Below are positions 20,458 through 30,058 of a stretch of DNA of 64,000 bases, piece after piece. The notes beneath the pieces are model-generated. The model saw only the letters and a program-made list of their open reading frames with translations. It made no database searches and was not told the origin of the DNA. The stretch covers positions 186,001 to 250,000 of the forward strand of contig NZ_CP009571.1 in NCBI RefSeq assembly GCF_000764535.1. The letters are read 5' to 3'. Positions within the stretch are counted from its first letter, which is position 1. Every line of letters starts with the position of its first letter. The position numbers and the translations under genes were made by a program. Origin of the DNA: Sphingomonas taxi. GTDB taxonomy: Bacteria > Pseudomonadota > Alphaproteobacteria > Sphingomonadales > Sphingomonadaceae.

Positions 20458-21405
20458 ATGACACAGCGGACGGCATTGATCCTCGGCGCGACCGGCGGGA
20501 TCGGCGGCGCGGTCACGCAGCGGCTGCTGCACGACGGCTGGCAGGTGCGTGCGCTCGTCCGGCATGGGGCGGCGCGGCTCGATCCGCGCTGCGTGCCGGT
20601 CGTCGGCGATGCGATGGACCCGGCGGCGGTGGAGGCCGCGGCGCGCGGCGCGGCGGTGATCGTCCATGCGGTCAACCCGCCGGGCTATCGCGACTGGCAG
20701 CGGCTGGTGCTGCCGATGATCGATGCGACGATCGGCGCGGCGCGGACCAGCGGCGCGCGCATCGTCCTGCCCGGCACGGTGTACAATTACGGCCCCGATG
20801 CCGGCGACCCGATCGACGAGGATGCCCCGCAGCGGCCGGTAACGCGCAAGGGCGCGATCCGGGTGGCGCTGGAGCGGCGGTTGCAGGCGGCGGCGGAGCG
20901 TGGCGAGGCGCGGGTGCTGATCGTCCGCGCCGGCGATTATTTCGGGCCGGGCGCGGCGAACAGCTGGTTCGCGCAGGGGCTGATCGCGCCCGGTGCGCGC
21001 CCCAAAGTGATCCGCCAACCGGGGCGGCGTGGTGTCGGCCACCAATGGGCGTATCTACCCGATGTCGCCGAGACGATGGTGCGGCTGCTCGACCGGCCGG
21101 GAGCGGCCGCCTTCGAGCGCTTCCACATGGAAGGGCAATGGGATGGCGACGGCCGGCGGATGGTCGAAACGATCGCGCGGGTGCTCGGCGACCCCGCCCT
21201 GCCGATCCAGCCGCTGCCGTGGTGGCTGCTGCGGCTCGCCGCTCTGGTCGCGACGACGCCGCGCGAGATGATGGAGATGCGCTATCTGTGGCAGCGGCCG
21301 GTGCGGCTGGGCAATGCGCGGCTGGTCGCGGCGCTCGGCGCGGAGCCGCATACGCCGCTGGAGCGTGCGGTGCGGACGACGCTCGCCAGCCCTGGCTGCC
21401 TGTGA
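20458..21405 (+). CDS. NAD(P)-dependent epimerase/dehydratase-like protein
   Basis: 315 residues. Start ATG 20458 was chosen among several in-frame ATGs because GGAGA lies five bases upstream. The Rossmann fold begins ALILGATGGIGGAVTQRL. The position of the catalytic Tyr-x3-Lys reads YNYGPD with no Lys, so it is an atypical extended SDR, perhaps closer to NmrA or SDR_a5 types. FGPGAANSWF and WAYLPDVAETMVRLL follow the pattern of sugar or isoprenoid epimerases. Likely regulated by the divergent LysR gene. Substrate unknown. Confidence 0.85.
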   Translation: MTQRTALILGATGGIGGAVTQRLLHDGWQVRALVRHGAARLDPRCVPVVGDAMDPAAVEAAARGAAVIVHAVNPPGYRDWQRLVLPMIDATIGAARTSGARIVLPGTVYNYGPDAGDPIDEDAPQRPVTRKGAIRVALERRLQAAAERGEARVLIVRAGDYFGPGAANSWFAQGLIAPGARPKVIRQPGRRGVGHQWAYLPDVAETMVRLLDRPGAAAFERFHMEGQWDGDGRRMVETIARVLGDPALPIQPLPWWLLRLAALVATTPREMMEMRYLWQRPVRLGNARLVAALGAEPHTPLERAVRTTLASPGCL

Positions 21406-21470
21406 GCCGGGCGGTCGATCGCACCGTCGTGGCTTGACTTTGCCCGCGGGCCGCGGGGTTAGTCGTCGCC

Positions 21471-22493
21471 ATGCGTGCCAAGAGCCTTTCCGATCTCGCC
21501 CGGTTGAGCGGTTTGTCGATCTCCACCATCTCGCGCGCGCTGTCGGGTCATTGGTCGGTCGCCGAGGGGACGCGCGAACGGGTACGCGATCTCGCCGAGA
21601 CGCATGGCTATCGTCCCAACGAGATGGCGCGGAACCTGCGCCTGCAGCGGACCAATGCGATCGGCATCGCCTGGCCGCTCGGCCATGCGGTCGGGCAGCA
21701 TCTCACCGATCCGTTCTTCCTCAGCCTGCTGGGGCATGTCGCCGACGCGCTGGTGCTGCACGGCTATGACATCGTGCTCAGCCGGGTGCTGCCGGCGGGC
21801 GAGGACTGGCTCGACCGGCTGGTCGATTCGGGCAAGATCGACGGGCTGATCCTGATCGGCCAGTCGGATCAGGCCGAGACGATCGCGCGGGTGGCACGGC
21901 GCTATCCGCCGCTGGTGGTGTGGGGCGCGGCGCTGCCGGACGCGGGCTATCCGACGGTCGGGTCCGACAATCGCGAAGGCGGACGGGTCGCGGCGCACCA
22001 TTTGCGCGCGCTCGGGCGGCACCGCTTCGCCTTCGTCGGCGATGCCGGCCTGCCCGAATTCGGCCAGCGGCTCGCCGGCTTTCGCGCGGAACTGGCGGGG
22101 GTGGAGGTTGTGATCGTGCCGGCGGCGGCGACGGTCGATGCGGCCGCCGCGGCGGTGGCCGCGTGGTGGCGCGACGGCGCGCGCGCCGATGCGCTGTTCG
22201 CCGCGTCCGACGTGGCGGCGATCGGGGCGATGCAGGCGCTGGTCGCGGCGGGGGCCAAGGTACCGGAGGAGGTCGCGATCGTCGGTTACGACGACGTGGC
22301 GATGGCGGCGCATGTCACGCCCGGCCTGACGACGATCCGCCAGGATGTCGCCGAGGGCGCGCGACGGCTGGTCGCGGCGCTGTTCGAGCGGCTCGCCGGG
22401 CGGGCCGCGCCGTCGAGACTGCTGCCAGCCACGCTGATCGTGCGCGGCTCGACCGTCTCAGGCGGCGGCGTGGCGCGGCCCGCGGACGGCTAG
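21471..22493 (+). CDS. LacI family repressor (SuxR-like)
   Basis: 340 residues. The N-terminal HTH reads SLSDLARLSGLSISTISRAL, followed by a hinge and a periplasmic-binding-protein-like domain (VGYDDVAMAAHVTPGLTTIR near the C-terminus). By analogy with sux-type loci it should bind a sucrose-derived ligand and repress the transporter and amylosucrase genes. The perfect 16-bp palindrome at 23835-23850 is the probable operator. It is convergent with the MFS gene and overlaps its 3' end by 36 bp. Confidence 0.92.
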   Translation: MRAKSLSDLARLSGLSISTISRALSGHWSVAEGTRERVRDLAETHGYRPNEMARNLRLQRTNAIGIAWPLGHAVGQHLTDPFFLSLLGHVADALVLHGYDIVLSRVLPAGEDWLDRLVDSGKIDGLILIGQSDQAETIARVARRYPPLVVWGAALPDAGYPTVGSDNREGGRVAAHHLRALGRHRFAFVGDAGLPEFGQRLAGFRAELAGVEVVIVPAAATVDAAAAAVAAWWRDGARADALFAASDVAAIGAMQALVAAGAKVPEEVAIVGYDDVAMAAHVTPGLTTIRQDVAEGARRLVAALFERLAGRAAPSRLLPATLIVRGSTVSGGGVARPADG

Positions 22494-23786
22494 CGTCGCG
22501 ATTGCGGCGGCGATCATCAGCCCGCCGGCGAGCATGATGACGTGGCGCGGATCGCCGCCGAGCAGCGAGCGGTAGAGCAACGGCATCGTGACGCTCTCGA
22601 TCATCATCGGCACGACGATGAACATATTGAAGATGCCCATATAGACGCCGTTGCGCTCGGCCGGGATGCTGTCGGTCAGCATGACATAGGGATTGCCCAT
22701 CAGGCTCGCCCAGCCGAAGCCGATGCCGAGCATCGGCAGCAGCAACGTCCAGCGGTCGGCGCAGAAGGGGATGGCGAGCATCGCGACCCCGGCGAACGCG
22801 ACGCAGGCGGCGTGGACGATCTTCGGCCCGGCGCGGCGGGTGAAGGGGACGAGCGCGAAGGCGGCGACGAAGGCGACGAAATTGTAGAAGCCGCCGAGCA
22901 GGCCGACGTCGAGCGCCGCCTGGCGGAAGCCGGCGCTGGCGGGGTCGGCGGTGTGGTAGAGCGAGGCGGCGAGGCCGTGCGCGATGAACTGCCAATACGC
23001 GAACATCGCATACCATTGGCAGAACATCGCGATCCCCAGCCGGCGCATCGCCAGCGGCATCTCGCGGATCGCCACCGCGATATCGGCGAGCGCGGTCGCC
23101 GCGGACAGCGGCCGGCGCCGCATCGCCGCCACCGCCGCGGGATCGAGCGGCAGTTCGGGCACCCGCCACACCGACCAGAGGATCGTGCCGAGCGACAGCG
23201 CCGCGCCGATCAGGAAAGCGATACGGGTGATATCGGGAATGCCGTTGGCGTCGACCGCGTCGCGGCTCATGCCGAGCGCGACGAGCAGCGACGGCGACAG
23301 ATAGGCGAGCGTCTGCGCCAGACCGGTGAACGCGCTCTGCATCAGGAAGCCGAGCGGCCGCTGCCGCGCGTCGAGCCGGTCGCCGACATAGGCGCGATAG
23401 GGCTCCATCGTGACGTTGTTGGCGGCATCGAGGATCCACAACAGGCTCGCCGCCATCCACAGCGTCCGGCTGTAGGGCATCCCCAGCAGCCCCAGCGAAC
23501 ACAGGATGGCGCCGATCAGAAAATAGGGCGTGCGCCGCCCCCAGCGACTCACCGTGCGGTCGGACAGCGCGCCGACGATCGGCTGGACGAGCAGCCCGGT
23601 CACCGGCCCGGCGAGCCAGAGCAGCGGCAGCGTCGCCTCGTCGGCGCCGAGATAGCCGTAGATCGGCCCCATATTGGCCTGTTGCAGTCCGAAGCTGAAT
23701 TGCAGGCCGAAAAAGCCGAGGTTCATCTGGACGATGTGCCAGACGCCGAGCCGCCCTGCCGTCGTGCCGCCTGTCCTGTCGTGCAT
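22458..23786 (-). CDS. MFS sugar transporter (SuxC-like)
   Basis: 442 residues from ATG 23786, preceded by AGAGG five bases upstream; an ATG ten codons earlier is less favoured. About 12 membrane helices. MFS signatures include IVGALSDRTVSRWGRRTPYF between TM2 and TM3. The sequence is of the sucrose/maltose:H+ symporter type (YGYLGADEATLPLLWLAGPV). It probably imports sucrose or a related disaccharide across the inner membrane for the amylosucrase encoded divergently. The LacI-type palindrome lies 49 bp upstream of the start. Confidence 0.9.
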   Translation of the reverse strand: MHDRTGGTTAGRLGVWHIVQMNLGFFGLQFSFGLQQANMGPIYGYLGADEATLPLLWLAGPVTGLLVQPIVGALSDRTVSRWGRRTPYFLIGAILCSLGLLGMPYSRTLWMAASLLWILDAANNVTMEPYRAYVGDRLDARQRPLGFLMQSAFTGLAQTLAYLSPSLLVALGMSRDAVDANGIPDITRIAFLIGAALSLGTILWSVWRVPELPLDPAAVAAMRRRPLSAATALADIAVAIREMPLAMRRLGIAMFCQWYAMFAYWQFIAHGLAASLYHTADPASAGFRQAALDVGLLGGFYNFVAFVAAFALVPFTRRAGPKIVHAACVAFAGVAMLAIPFCADRWTLLLPMLGIGFGWASLMGNPYVMLTDSIPAERNGVYMGIFNMFIVVPMMIESVTMPLLYRSLLGGDPRHVIMLAGGLMIAAAIATLAVRGPRHAAA

Positions 23787-23834
23787 CGTCGCCTCTCCCC
23801 CCGGGGCCGCCGTCATATCCGCTCCGCTTGACGA

Positions 23835-23850
23835 TCACAATCGATTGTGA
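23835..23850. promoter_or_regulatory. LacI-type operator palindrome
   Basis: TCACAATCGATTGTGA is a perfect 16-bp palindrome with the central CG typical of LacI/GalR operators. It lies in the 131-bp divergent region, 49 bp from the MFS start and 68 bp from the amylosucrase start. The LacI gene is adjacent. It could repress both promoters. Confidence 0.8.
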
Positions 23851-23917
23851 AAGGCGGCGCGGATCATCGGGGCAGGCAGGCCGCAGCGGGTGATACCGGC
23901 GGCACGGGAGGACGGAC

Positions 23918-25666
23918 ATGCACGGTTCACCAGTGGCGGGCGACGGCCCGGCGGATCGCGGCGCGGCGCTGATCGCCTTGCTCGATCCCTTGTATCGCGA
24001 TCATCCGCAATGGGCGGCGGAGCAGGCCCGGCTGCGCGCGGTGCTCGATGCCGCCGCCGAGGCGCGCGCCTACGATCTGCGTACGCTCGACGGCGACCGT
24101 GCGGCGGATCCGCGCTGGTTCGGTGCGTCCGACATGATCGGCTACAGCTTCTACGTCGATCGCTTCGCGCGCAATCTGGCGGGGCTGCAAATGCGGCTGG
24201 GCTGGCTCAACCGGCTGGGCGTGCGGCTGCTCCACCCGCTGCCGATGACGCTGCCGCAATCGGGCGACAGCGACGGCGGCTTCGCGGTCGCCGATTATCG
24301 CGCGATCGATCCGCGGCTCGGCAGCGTCGACGACGTGCGTGCGATCGCCCGCGACCTGCACGAGCGCGGCATGGCGCTGGCGATGGACTGCGTGCTCAAC
24401 CATTGCGCGCGCGATCACGCCTGGGCGCAGGCGGCGCTCGCCGGCGACGCCGAGAAGCGCGGCTATTTCCGGATCGTCGCCGAGGCCGGCGAGGTCGCCG
24501 CCTGGGAGGCCGGGCTGGACGAAGTCTTCCCCGATACCGCGCCGGGCAATTTCACGTACGAGCCGGCGCTCGACGGCTGGGTGTGGACGACCTTCTATCC
24601 GTTCCAATGGGATCTCGACTGGTCGAACCCGGCGGTGTTCCGCGAGATGCTCGACGTATTGCTGTTCTGGGCGAACGTCGGTGTCGACGTGTTCCGGCTC
24701 GACAGCGCGCCCTATCTCTGGAAGCGGCAGGGCACGGCGTCGCGCAACCTGCCCGAGACGCACCGGCTGGTCGCCGCGCTGCGCGCCGGGCTCGACGCGG
24801 TGGCGCCCGGCGTCGCGCTGCTCGCCGAGGCGATCGAACAGACCCGCGAGGTGCTCCCCTATCTGGAGCCGACGGACGGCAGCCGCGCCTGCCAGATCGC
24901 CTATCACAACGGCGCGATGGCGGCGCTGTGGACCGCGCTGGCGACCGGGGATGCGGCGCCGTTGGTCACCGTGCTCGACCGGACGCGGCTGGCGCGGCCG
25001 GATACCGCGTGGCTGACCTATCTGCGCTGCCACGACGACATCATCTGGACGGCGCTGCGCGGGATCGTGCCGGAGGCGGTGCTGCGCGGCTGTTCGGCCT
25101 TCTTCGCCGGGGAGGGCAGCTACGCGCAGGGCCGCTCGTTCCAGGCCCGCGCCGATGCGCCGGTCGCGACGGTCGGCATGCTGGCGTCGCTGCTCGGCGG
25201 CGAGGGGGAGGCGACGCTGGCGCGCTATCGGCTGATGCTGGGGGTGCTGCTGGCGCTGCCGGGGATGCCGATGCTCTATATGGGCGACGAGATCGGCCTG
25301 CCCAACGACGACGAGGGCGCGGCGGCGCTCGACGCGCGCTGGCTGCACCGGCCGGCAATGGACTGGACCCGTGCCGAGGCGGCGGCCGGCGACGCCGGTC
25401 CGGGGGCGCCGTTCCTCCGCATCACCCGCGCTTTGCTCGCGGCGCGCGCTGGGAGCCCCGCCTTCGCCGCTGCGGCACCGGCCCGGGCCGAGATGACGGC
25501 GGACGGCGTGCTGGTGATCGACCGCGGCGAGGTCGTGGTGCTCGCCAATTTCCACGACACCGCGCGGCCGATCGATCGCGGTGGCGACCGCACCGACATG
25601 CTGACCGGCGCGGCCGCGGGCGAGACGATCCCGGGCTACGGCCTGCTCTGGCTGGCGCGCGACTGA
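23918..25666 (+). CDS. Amylosucrase-like GH13 glucosyltransferase (SuxA-like)
   Basis: 582 residues, the size of amylosucrases. The GH13 barrel carries the nucleophile Asp in VDVFRLDSAPYLWKRQGT, the acid Glu in LLAEAIEQ and the HDD of LRCHDDIIW; the first two match the GH13_4 subgroup best. It would convert sucrose to alpha-glucan and fructose, or hydrolyse it. No signal peptide, so cytosolic. ATG 23918 follows GGGAGG. Divergent from the sugar transporter with a shared operator. Hydrolase or trehalose/isomaltulose-forming activity is possible. Confidence 0.88.
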   Translation: MHGSPVAGDGPADRGAALIALLDPLYRDHPQWAAEQARLRAVLDAAAEARAYDLRTLDGDRAADPRWFGASDMIGYSFYVDRFARNLAGLQMRLGWLNRLGVRLLHPLPMTLPQSGDSDGGFAVADYRAIDPRLGSVDDVRAIARDLHERGMALAMDCVLNHCARDHAWAQAALAGDAEKRGYFRIVAEAGEVAAWEAGLDEVFPDTAPGNFTYEPALDGWVWTTFYPFQWDLDWSNPAVFREMLDVLLFWANVGVDVFRLDSAPYLWKRQGTASRNLPETHRLVAALRAGLDAVAPGVALLAEAIEQTREVLPYLEPTDGSRACQIAYHNGAMAALWTALATGDAAPLVTVLDRTRLARPDTAWLTYLRCHDDIIWTALRGIVPEAVLRGCSAFFAGEGSYAQGRSFQARADAPVATVGMLASLLGGEGEATLARYRLMLGVLLALPGMPMLYMGDEIGLPNDDEGAAALDARWLHRPAMDWTRAEAAAGDAGPGAPFLRITRALLAARAGSPAFAAAAPARAEMTADGVLVIDRGEVVVLANFHDTARPIDRGGDRTDMLTGAAAGETIPGYGLLWLARD

Positions 25667-25673
25667 GCGCCGG

Positions 25674-26504
25674 TCACAGCATCTCGAGCGGCACCGGCCG
25701 GGTCGGGCGTGGGAAGAGCTGGTCGAGATGGGCGAGGTCTTCGCGGGTGAGTGTCAGGTCGGCGGCGGCGCGATTGGCCTCGACATGGGCGAGCATGCCC
25801 GCCTTGGGGATGGCGATGACGTCGTTGCGGGCCAGCAGCCAGGCGAGCGCGAGCTGCGCCGCCGTCACGTCCCTCTCCGCCGCCAGCGTGCGCAGGCCGG
25901 GATGGGCGGCGAGGCGGCCCTGTTCGACCGGGCTATAGGCCATGACGGGGATCGCGCGCTGCGCCAGCCAGGGCAGCAGGTCATGTTCGGGGCCGCGACG
26001 GGTGAGATTGTAGAGGATCTGGTCGGTGGCGCAGGCGGCACCGCCCGCGGCGATCAGCTCGTCCATATCGTCGGTATCGAGATTGCTGACGCCCCAGCGC
26101 AGGATCTTGCCCTCGGCGACCAGCCGCTCCATCGCCGCGACCGTCTCGCCGAGGGGCACGCCGCCACGCCAGTGGAGCAGATAGAGGTCGAGCCGGTCGG
26201 TGCCGAGCCGGCGCAGGCTCGCCTCGCATGCCTGAGGCAGCCGGTCGCGGGAGGCGTTCTGCGGATAGGCCTTGCTGACCAGAAACACCCCGTCGCGGCT
26301 ACCGGCGATAGCCTCGCCGACCAGCCGTTCGGATTCGCCGTCGGCGTACATCTCGGCGGTGTCGATCAGCGTCAGGCCGAGGTCGATACCGGCGCGCAGC
26401 GCGGCGATCTCATCGGCGCGGCGCGCGGGGTCCTCGGCCATCATCCAGCTGCCCTGGCCGAGCGCGGGAACGTGGGTGCCGTCGGGCAAGGCGATCGTCT
26501 TCAT
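25674..26504 (-). CDS. Aldo/keto reductase
   Basis: 276 residues with the AKR barrel signature. Asp and Tyr lie in DTAEMYADG, Lys in LVSKAYPQN and His in LLHWRG, so the catalytic tetrad is complete. C-terminal AIPKAGMLAHVEANR binds NADPH. It is convergent with the amylosucrase (8 bp apart) and lies downstream of the TonB receptor on the same strand. It might reduce a sugar or aldehyde, but membership of the sucrose system is only positional. Confidence 0.9.
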   Translation of the reverse strand: MKTIALPDGTHVPALGQGSWMMAEDPARRADEIAALRAGIDLGLTLIDTAEMYADGESERLVGEAIAGSRDGVFLVSKAYPQNASRDRLPQACEASLRRLGTDRLDLYLLHWRGGVPLGETVAAMERLVAEGKILRWGVSNLDTDDMDELIAAGGAACATDQILYNLTRRGPEHDLLPWLAQRAIPVMAYSPVEQGRLAAHPGLRTLAAERDVTAAQLALAWLLARNDVIAIPKAGMLAHVEANRAAADLTLTREDLAHLDQLFPRPTRPVPLEML

Positions 26505-26544
26505 GACGCTTCGAACGCCCGAGCGTCGATTTGGATCGACGGGG

Positions 26545-28941
26545 TCAGAAGCGCAGCGACGTCTCCACGCCGATCTCGCGCGGCCGGCCGGGGGTGAAGC
26601 GATCGATGCCGAAGCCGCCGAAGAAGCCGGTCCGCGCCTGCTGCGTCACCGTGTCGAAGAGGTTGGTGCCCCACAGGCCGATCCGCCACGGCCCGTCGGC
26701 GCGTGGGGCGAAATCGAGCCGGAAGCCGACCAGCGCATAGGCCGGCAGGCGGCAGACATAGTCCGCGCCCGACTGGCAGGCGGGCTTGGCGCCGACGCCG
26801 CGCACGTCGACGCTCGGCGTCACCGTGCCGCCGTCGGCGAGATGCAGGTCGTACGCGACCGCGGCGCTGTAGGTATATTTGGGCGCGGAACTGACCGGCG
26901 TGTCGAGCGTCAGCGTCACCGCATTGGGGCGGATGCTGTCGTAACCCTGCGTCAGATAGGCCGCATTGCCGCGCAGCGTCAGGTCCGGCACCGGGCGCAA
27001 CACTACCTCCGCCTCGAACCCCGCCTCGTGCGCGGAGGCGGCGCTCTGCACCTGCCGGGTCGAGACGTTGCCGATCAGCACGTTCACGCCCGCCTGGATA
27101 TCGGTGTATTTCTGGTAGAAGCCGGACAAGTTGACGACCGCGCGCCGCGCGAGCAGGTCGAGCTTGATGCCGGCCTCGTACGACCACAATTTCTCGGGAT
27201 CGTAGGAGGAGGGGAAGCGGCCGTCGCTCGACGAGCCGCCGATCTGCTGGTTGAAGCCGCCGGCGTTATAGCCGTGCGCTGCGGTGAGATAGGTGAATAT
27301 GGTGTTCGACCAGCGATAGGACAGCTGGAGCTTGGGATCGAAGCCGTCCCAATGATTCCGGCCGCTGGCGGTGAACGGCGCGCCGCCGCAATTGGCGATG
27401 CCGCCGAGAAAGTCGCCGGTGAAATAGCCGCATGACGTCGGCAGGCCATTGTAGAGGAACGTGTTGCTGCGGCCGGCGAAGAAGACGTAGCTCGATCCGG
27501 TCTTGCGGTCGTAGGTGTAGCGCGCGCCGAGCGTCAGTTCGAGCTTCGGCGTGACCTTGTACGATGCCTGCGCGAAGCCGGCGTAGCTGCGGTAGGTGAG
27601 CGCGGCATCGTAGACGTAGCCGAGCGGATCGATCCAGTCGGGGCCGGTGTCCTGCAGGAAGCGGGTCTTCTGCTGGAAGTAGAAGGCGCCGGCGAGGAAG
27701 GTGAGGCGGTCGTCGGCGACGGTGCCGCCGATCGTCACCTCCTGCGTGAACTGGCTGGTGCGGGTGTCGTCATATTCGGCGTAGATGTCGTCGGGGGCGT
27801 TGTTGACCGGCGTGTAGAAGCGCGCGCGCGAGCGGCGATAGGCGGTGACGCTGTGCAGCGCGATGCCGCCGCCGAGATCGTAGCCGAGGCGGCCGTTGAG
27901 CGTGGTGGCCGTCGTGCGGTTGAACGGGCCGAGGCCGCGATAGCGGCCGGCGCCGTCGGCGTCGCCGCCGCGGGCGAGGTCGGTGACCGCGGCGCTGGTC
28001 GGGGCGAGCAGCGTCGCGCCGCCATAGACCGTGTCGCTGCGCCCGAGCACGGGATAAGCGGTGCAATAGGGCACGCGATGCAGCGCATCGTAATTCTGGA
28101 TATAGTCCGCGCCAGGCAGGCAGGCGAGCGGGATGGTCGCGCCACCGTCGGTCGAGGAGCGGTTGTACTCGCCGAGCAGGTCGATGGTGAGTGGGCCGCC
28201 CTTGTCGAGCCGCAGCTGCAGCCGGCCCGACTGGTTGTTGACGTTGCCGCTGCGCCCGTCGTCGAGAACGTGCTTGATGAAGCCGCGGACGCTCTGCGTG
28301 CGGAAGCTGGCGCGGGCGTAGATACCGTCCGCCAGCGGCAGGTTGAGCGCGCCCTCCGTGTCGATGCGGCGCAGGCTGCCGGCGCGAACCTGCGCATAGC
28401 CTTCGAACCGGTCGGTCGGGCGCTGCGTGGTCAGCAGCACCGCGCCCGCAGTGGTGTTCTTGCCAAACAGCGTGCCCTGCGGCCCCTTGAGCACCTGCAA
28501 CGACGCGATGTCGTAGAAATAGAGGTCGTTGCCCTCCTGCCGGCTGACGTACATCTCGTCGACGTAGAAGCCGGCCTTGGTGTCGGAATTGACCTGGTTG
28601 AAGGTCTGGCCGATGCCGCGGACGGTGAAGCTCGTCCCTCCCGACAGCAGCGGCACCAGTTCAAGGTTGGAGACCGCGCCGCGCAGGTCCTGAAAGCTGC
28701 GGACGTTCTGCTGGAGCAGGTCGCTGCCGGACAGGACGGTGGCGGAGACCGGCGTGGTGGCGAGGCTTTCCGTACGGCGGCGGGCGGTGACGGTGATCTC
28801 GGCGATCTCCGACGGTGCGGGGCTCGCGGCCGCATCCGGCTGGGGCGCGACCGACTGTGCCGCCGCGGGGGCTGCGACGATGCCGGCGCCGAGCGCGACC
28901 ACGCACAGGACGTGCGGCGCCGATGATCGAAATATTGCCAT
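26545..28941 (-). CDS. TonB-dependent receptor
   Basis: 798 residues. A signal peptide ends near AAPAAAQ. A TonB-box-like segment EITVTARRR follows, then the plug domain (LRGAVSNLELVPLLSGG, YVDEMYVSRQEGNDL, LKGPQGTLFGKNTTAGAV) and a 22-strand barrel ending in VETSLRF. It imports a bulky substrate across the outer membrane. It could be the outer-membrane step of the nearby sucrose system, but the LacI palindrome is not repeated upstream, so this is uncertain. A 10-bp inverted repeat (CCGTCATTCC...GGAATGACGG, 28967-29031) lies upstream of its start. Confidence 0.92.
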   Translation of the reverse strand: MAIFRSSAPHVLCVVALGAGIVAAPAAAQSVAPQPDAAASPAPSEIAEITVTARRRTESLATTPVSATVLSGSDLLQQNVRSFQDLRGAVSNLELVPLLSGGTSFTVRGIGQTFNQVNSDTKAGFYVDEMYVSRQEGNDLYFYDIASLQVLKGPQGTLFGKNTTAGAVLLTTQRPTDRFEGYAQVRAGSLRRIDTEGALNLPLADGIYARASFRTQSVRGFIKHVLDDGRSGNVNNQSGRLQLRLDKGGPLTIDLLGEYNRSSTDGGATIPLACLPGADYIQNYDALHRVPYCTAYPVLGRSDTVYGGATLLAPTSAAVTDLARGGDADGAGRYRGLGPFNRTTATTLNGRLGYDLGGGIALHSVTAYRRSRARFYTPVNNAPDDIYAEYDDTRTSQFTQEVTIGGTVADDRLTFLAGAFYFQQKTRFLQDTGPDWIDPLGYVYDAALTYRSYAGFAQASYKVTPKLELTLGARYTYDRKTGSSYVFFAGRSNTFLYNGLPTSCGYFTGDFLGGIANCGGAPFTASGRNHWDGFDPKLQLSYRWSNTIFTYLTAAHGYNAGGFNQQIGGSSSDGRFPSSYDPEKLWSYEAGIKLDLLARRAVVNLSGFYQKYTDIQAGVNVLIGNVSTRQVQSAASAHEAGFEAEVVLRPVPDLTLRGNAAYLTQGYDSIRPNAVTLTLDTPVSSAPKYTYSAAVAYDLHLADGGTVTPSVDVRGVGAKPACQSGADYVCRLPAYALVGFRLDFAPRADGPWRIGLWGTNLFDTVTQQARTGFFGGFGIDRFTPGRPREIGVETSLRF

Positions 28942-29175
28942 GATTCCCCCGTCGCGGACATGTCGCCCGTCATTCCCGTCCGCTGGTCGCGGCCGGTGCG
29001 ATCATTCCTACCGGCGGGATCGGAATGACGGACAGAGGAATTGTTGGCCGCGGCATCGCTCGGCTTGGGCGGCGATGCCGCCGGCCGATTGCCGTATCGC
29101 CGACCAGCGTCCGCTTCGCATCCGCGTGATCGCGGGGTAAGGGCGCGGTCGTCCGCCAGCAGGAGGCTCTTCTCG

Positions 29176-30018
29176 ATGACCCGTCCGTTTCGCCTCGTCG
29201 ATGTGTTCGGCACCGGTGCCTTCACCGGCAATCCGCTCGCCGTGATCGCCGACGCCGACGGCCTGTCGGGCGAGGAGATGCAGGCGATCGCCGCCTGGCT
29301 GAACTTCTCCGAGACGACCTTTCTGCTGCCGCCGGGCGATCCGGCCGCGGATTATCGCGTCCGCATCTTCACCATGGCGCACGAGCTGCCGTTCGCCGGC
29401 CATCCGACGCTGGGCAGCGCGCATGCGTGGCTGGAAGCGGGCGGCCGGCCGAAGACGGAGGGGACGATCGTGCAGGAATGCGGCGTCGGGCTCGTCGCGA
29501 TCCGTCGCGGCGCGGATCGGCTGGCATTCGCGGCGCCGCCGCTGGTGCGCGGCGGCGCGCCGAGCGAGGCGGAGATCGACGCGGTGGCGGCGATCCTGCG
29601 CCTCGACCGCGCCGCGATCGTCGATGCCGCCTGGGTCGACAACGGGCCGGGCTGGATCGCGGTGATGCTCGACTCCGCGGACGCGGTGCTGGCGGTGGAG
29701 CCGGTGCGCCATCATCCCAGCCATGTCGACATCGGTATCGTCGGGCCGCATGCCGCGGGCGGCGAAGCGGCGTTCGAGCTGCGCGCGATCTTCAGCGACG
29801 CGCATGGCGGTTTGATCGAGGACCCGGTGACCGGCAGCCTCAACGCCTCGGTCGGCCAATGGCTGTTCGCGAGCGGCCGGGCCAGCGGTGGCTATGTCGC
29901 CGCGCAGGGCACGCGGCTGGGGCGGACCGGGCGCGTCCACGTCACGCAGGACGGGGCGGGGCAGGTCTGGGTCGCCGGCGAGACCCGCACGCTGTTCGTG
30001 GGCGAAAGCGGCGGGTGA
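29176..30018 (+). CDS. PhzF family isomerase/epimerase
   Basis: 280 residues from ATG 29176 with AGGAGG nine bases upstream. The diaminopimelate-epimerase-like fold begins RLVDVFGTGAFTGNPLAV; the active-site Glu is in WLNFSETTFLLP, and HELPFAGHPTLGSA and EDPVTGSLNASVG are family hallmarks. PhzF proteins catalyse proton shifts; no phenazine genes are present, so this is a general PhzF paralogue of unknown substrate. It is convergent with the second TonB receptor across a hairpin. Confidence 0.92.
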   Translation: MTRPFRLVDVFGTGAFTGNPLAVIADADGLSGEEMQAIAAWLNFSETTFLLPPGDPAADYRVRIFTMAHELPFAGHPTLGSAHAWLEAGGRPKTEGTIVQECGVGLVAIRRGADRLAFAAPPLVRGGAPSEAEIDAVAAILRLDRAAIVDAAWVDNGPGWIAVMLDSADAVLAVEPVRHHPSHVDIGIVGPHAAGGEAAFELRAIFSDAHGGLIEDPVTGSLNASVGQWLFASGRASGGYVAAQGTRLGRTGRVHVTQDGAGQVWVAGETRTLFVGESGG

Positions 30019-30023
30019 CGGAA

Positions 30024-30048
30024 GCCGGCGCGGATGATCCGCGCCGGC
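30024..30048. terminator. Bidirectional hairpin between convergent genes
   Basis: Perfect 11-bp stem GCCGGCGCGGA/TCCGCGCCGGC with a TGA loop, in the 40-bp space between the PhzF stop and the TonB receptor stop. It lacks a T tract, so termination strength is uncertain. Confidence 0.6.
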
Positions 30049-30058
30049 CCCATGCCGC

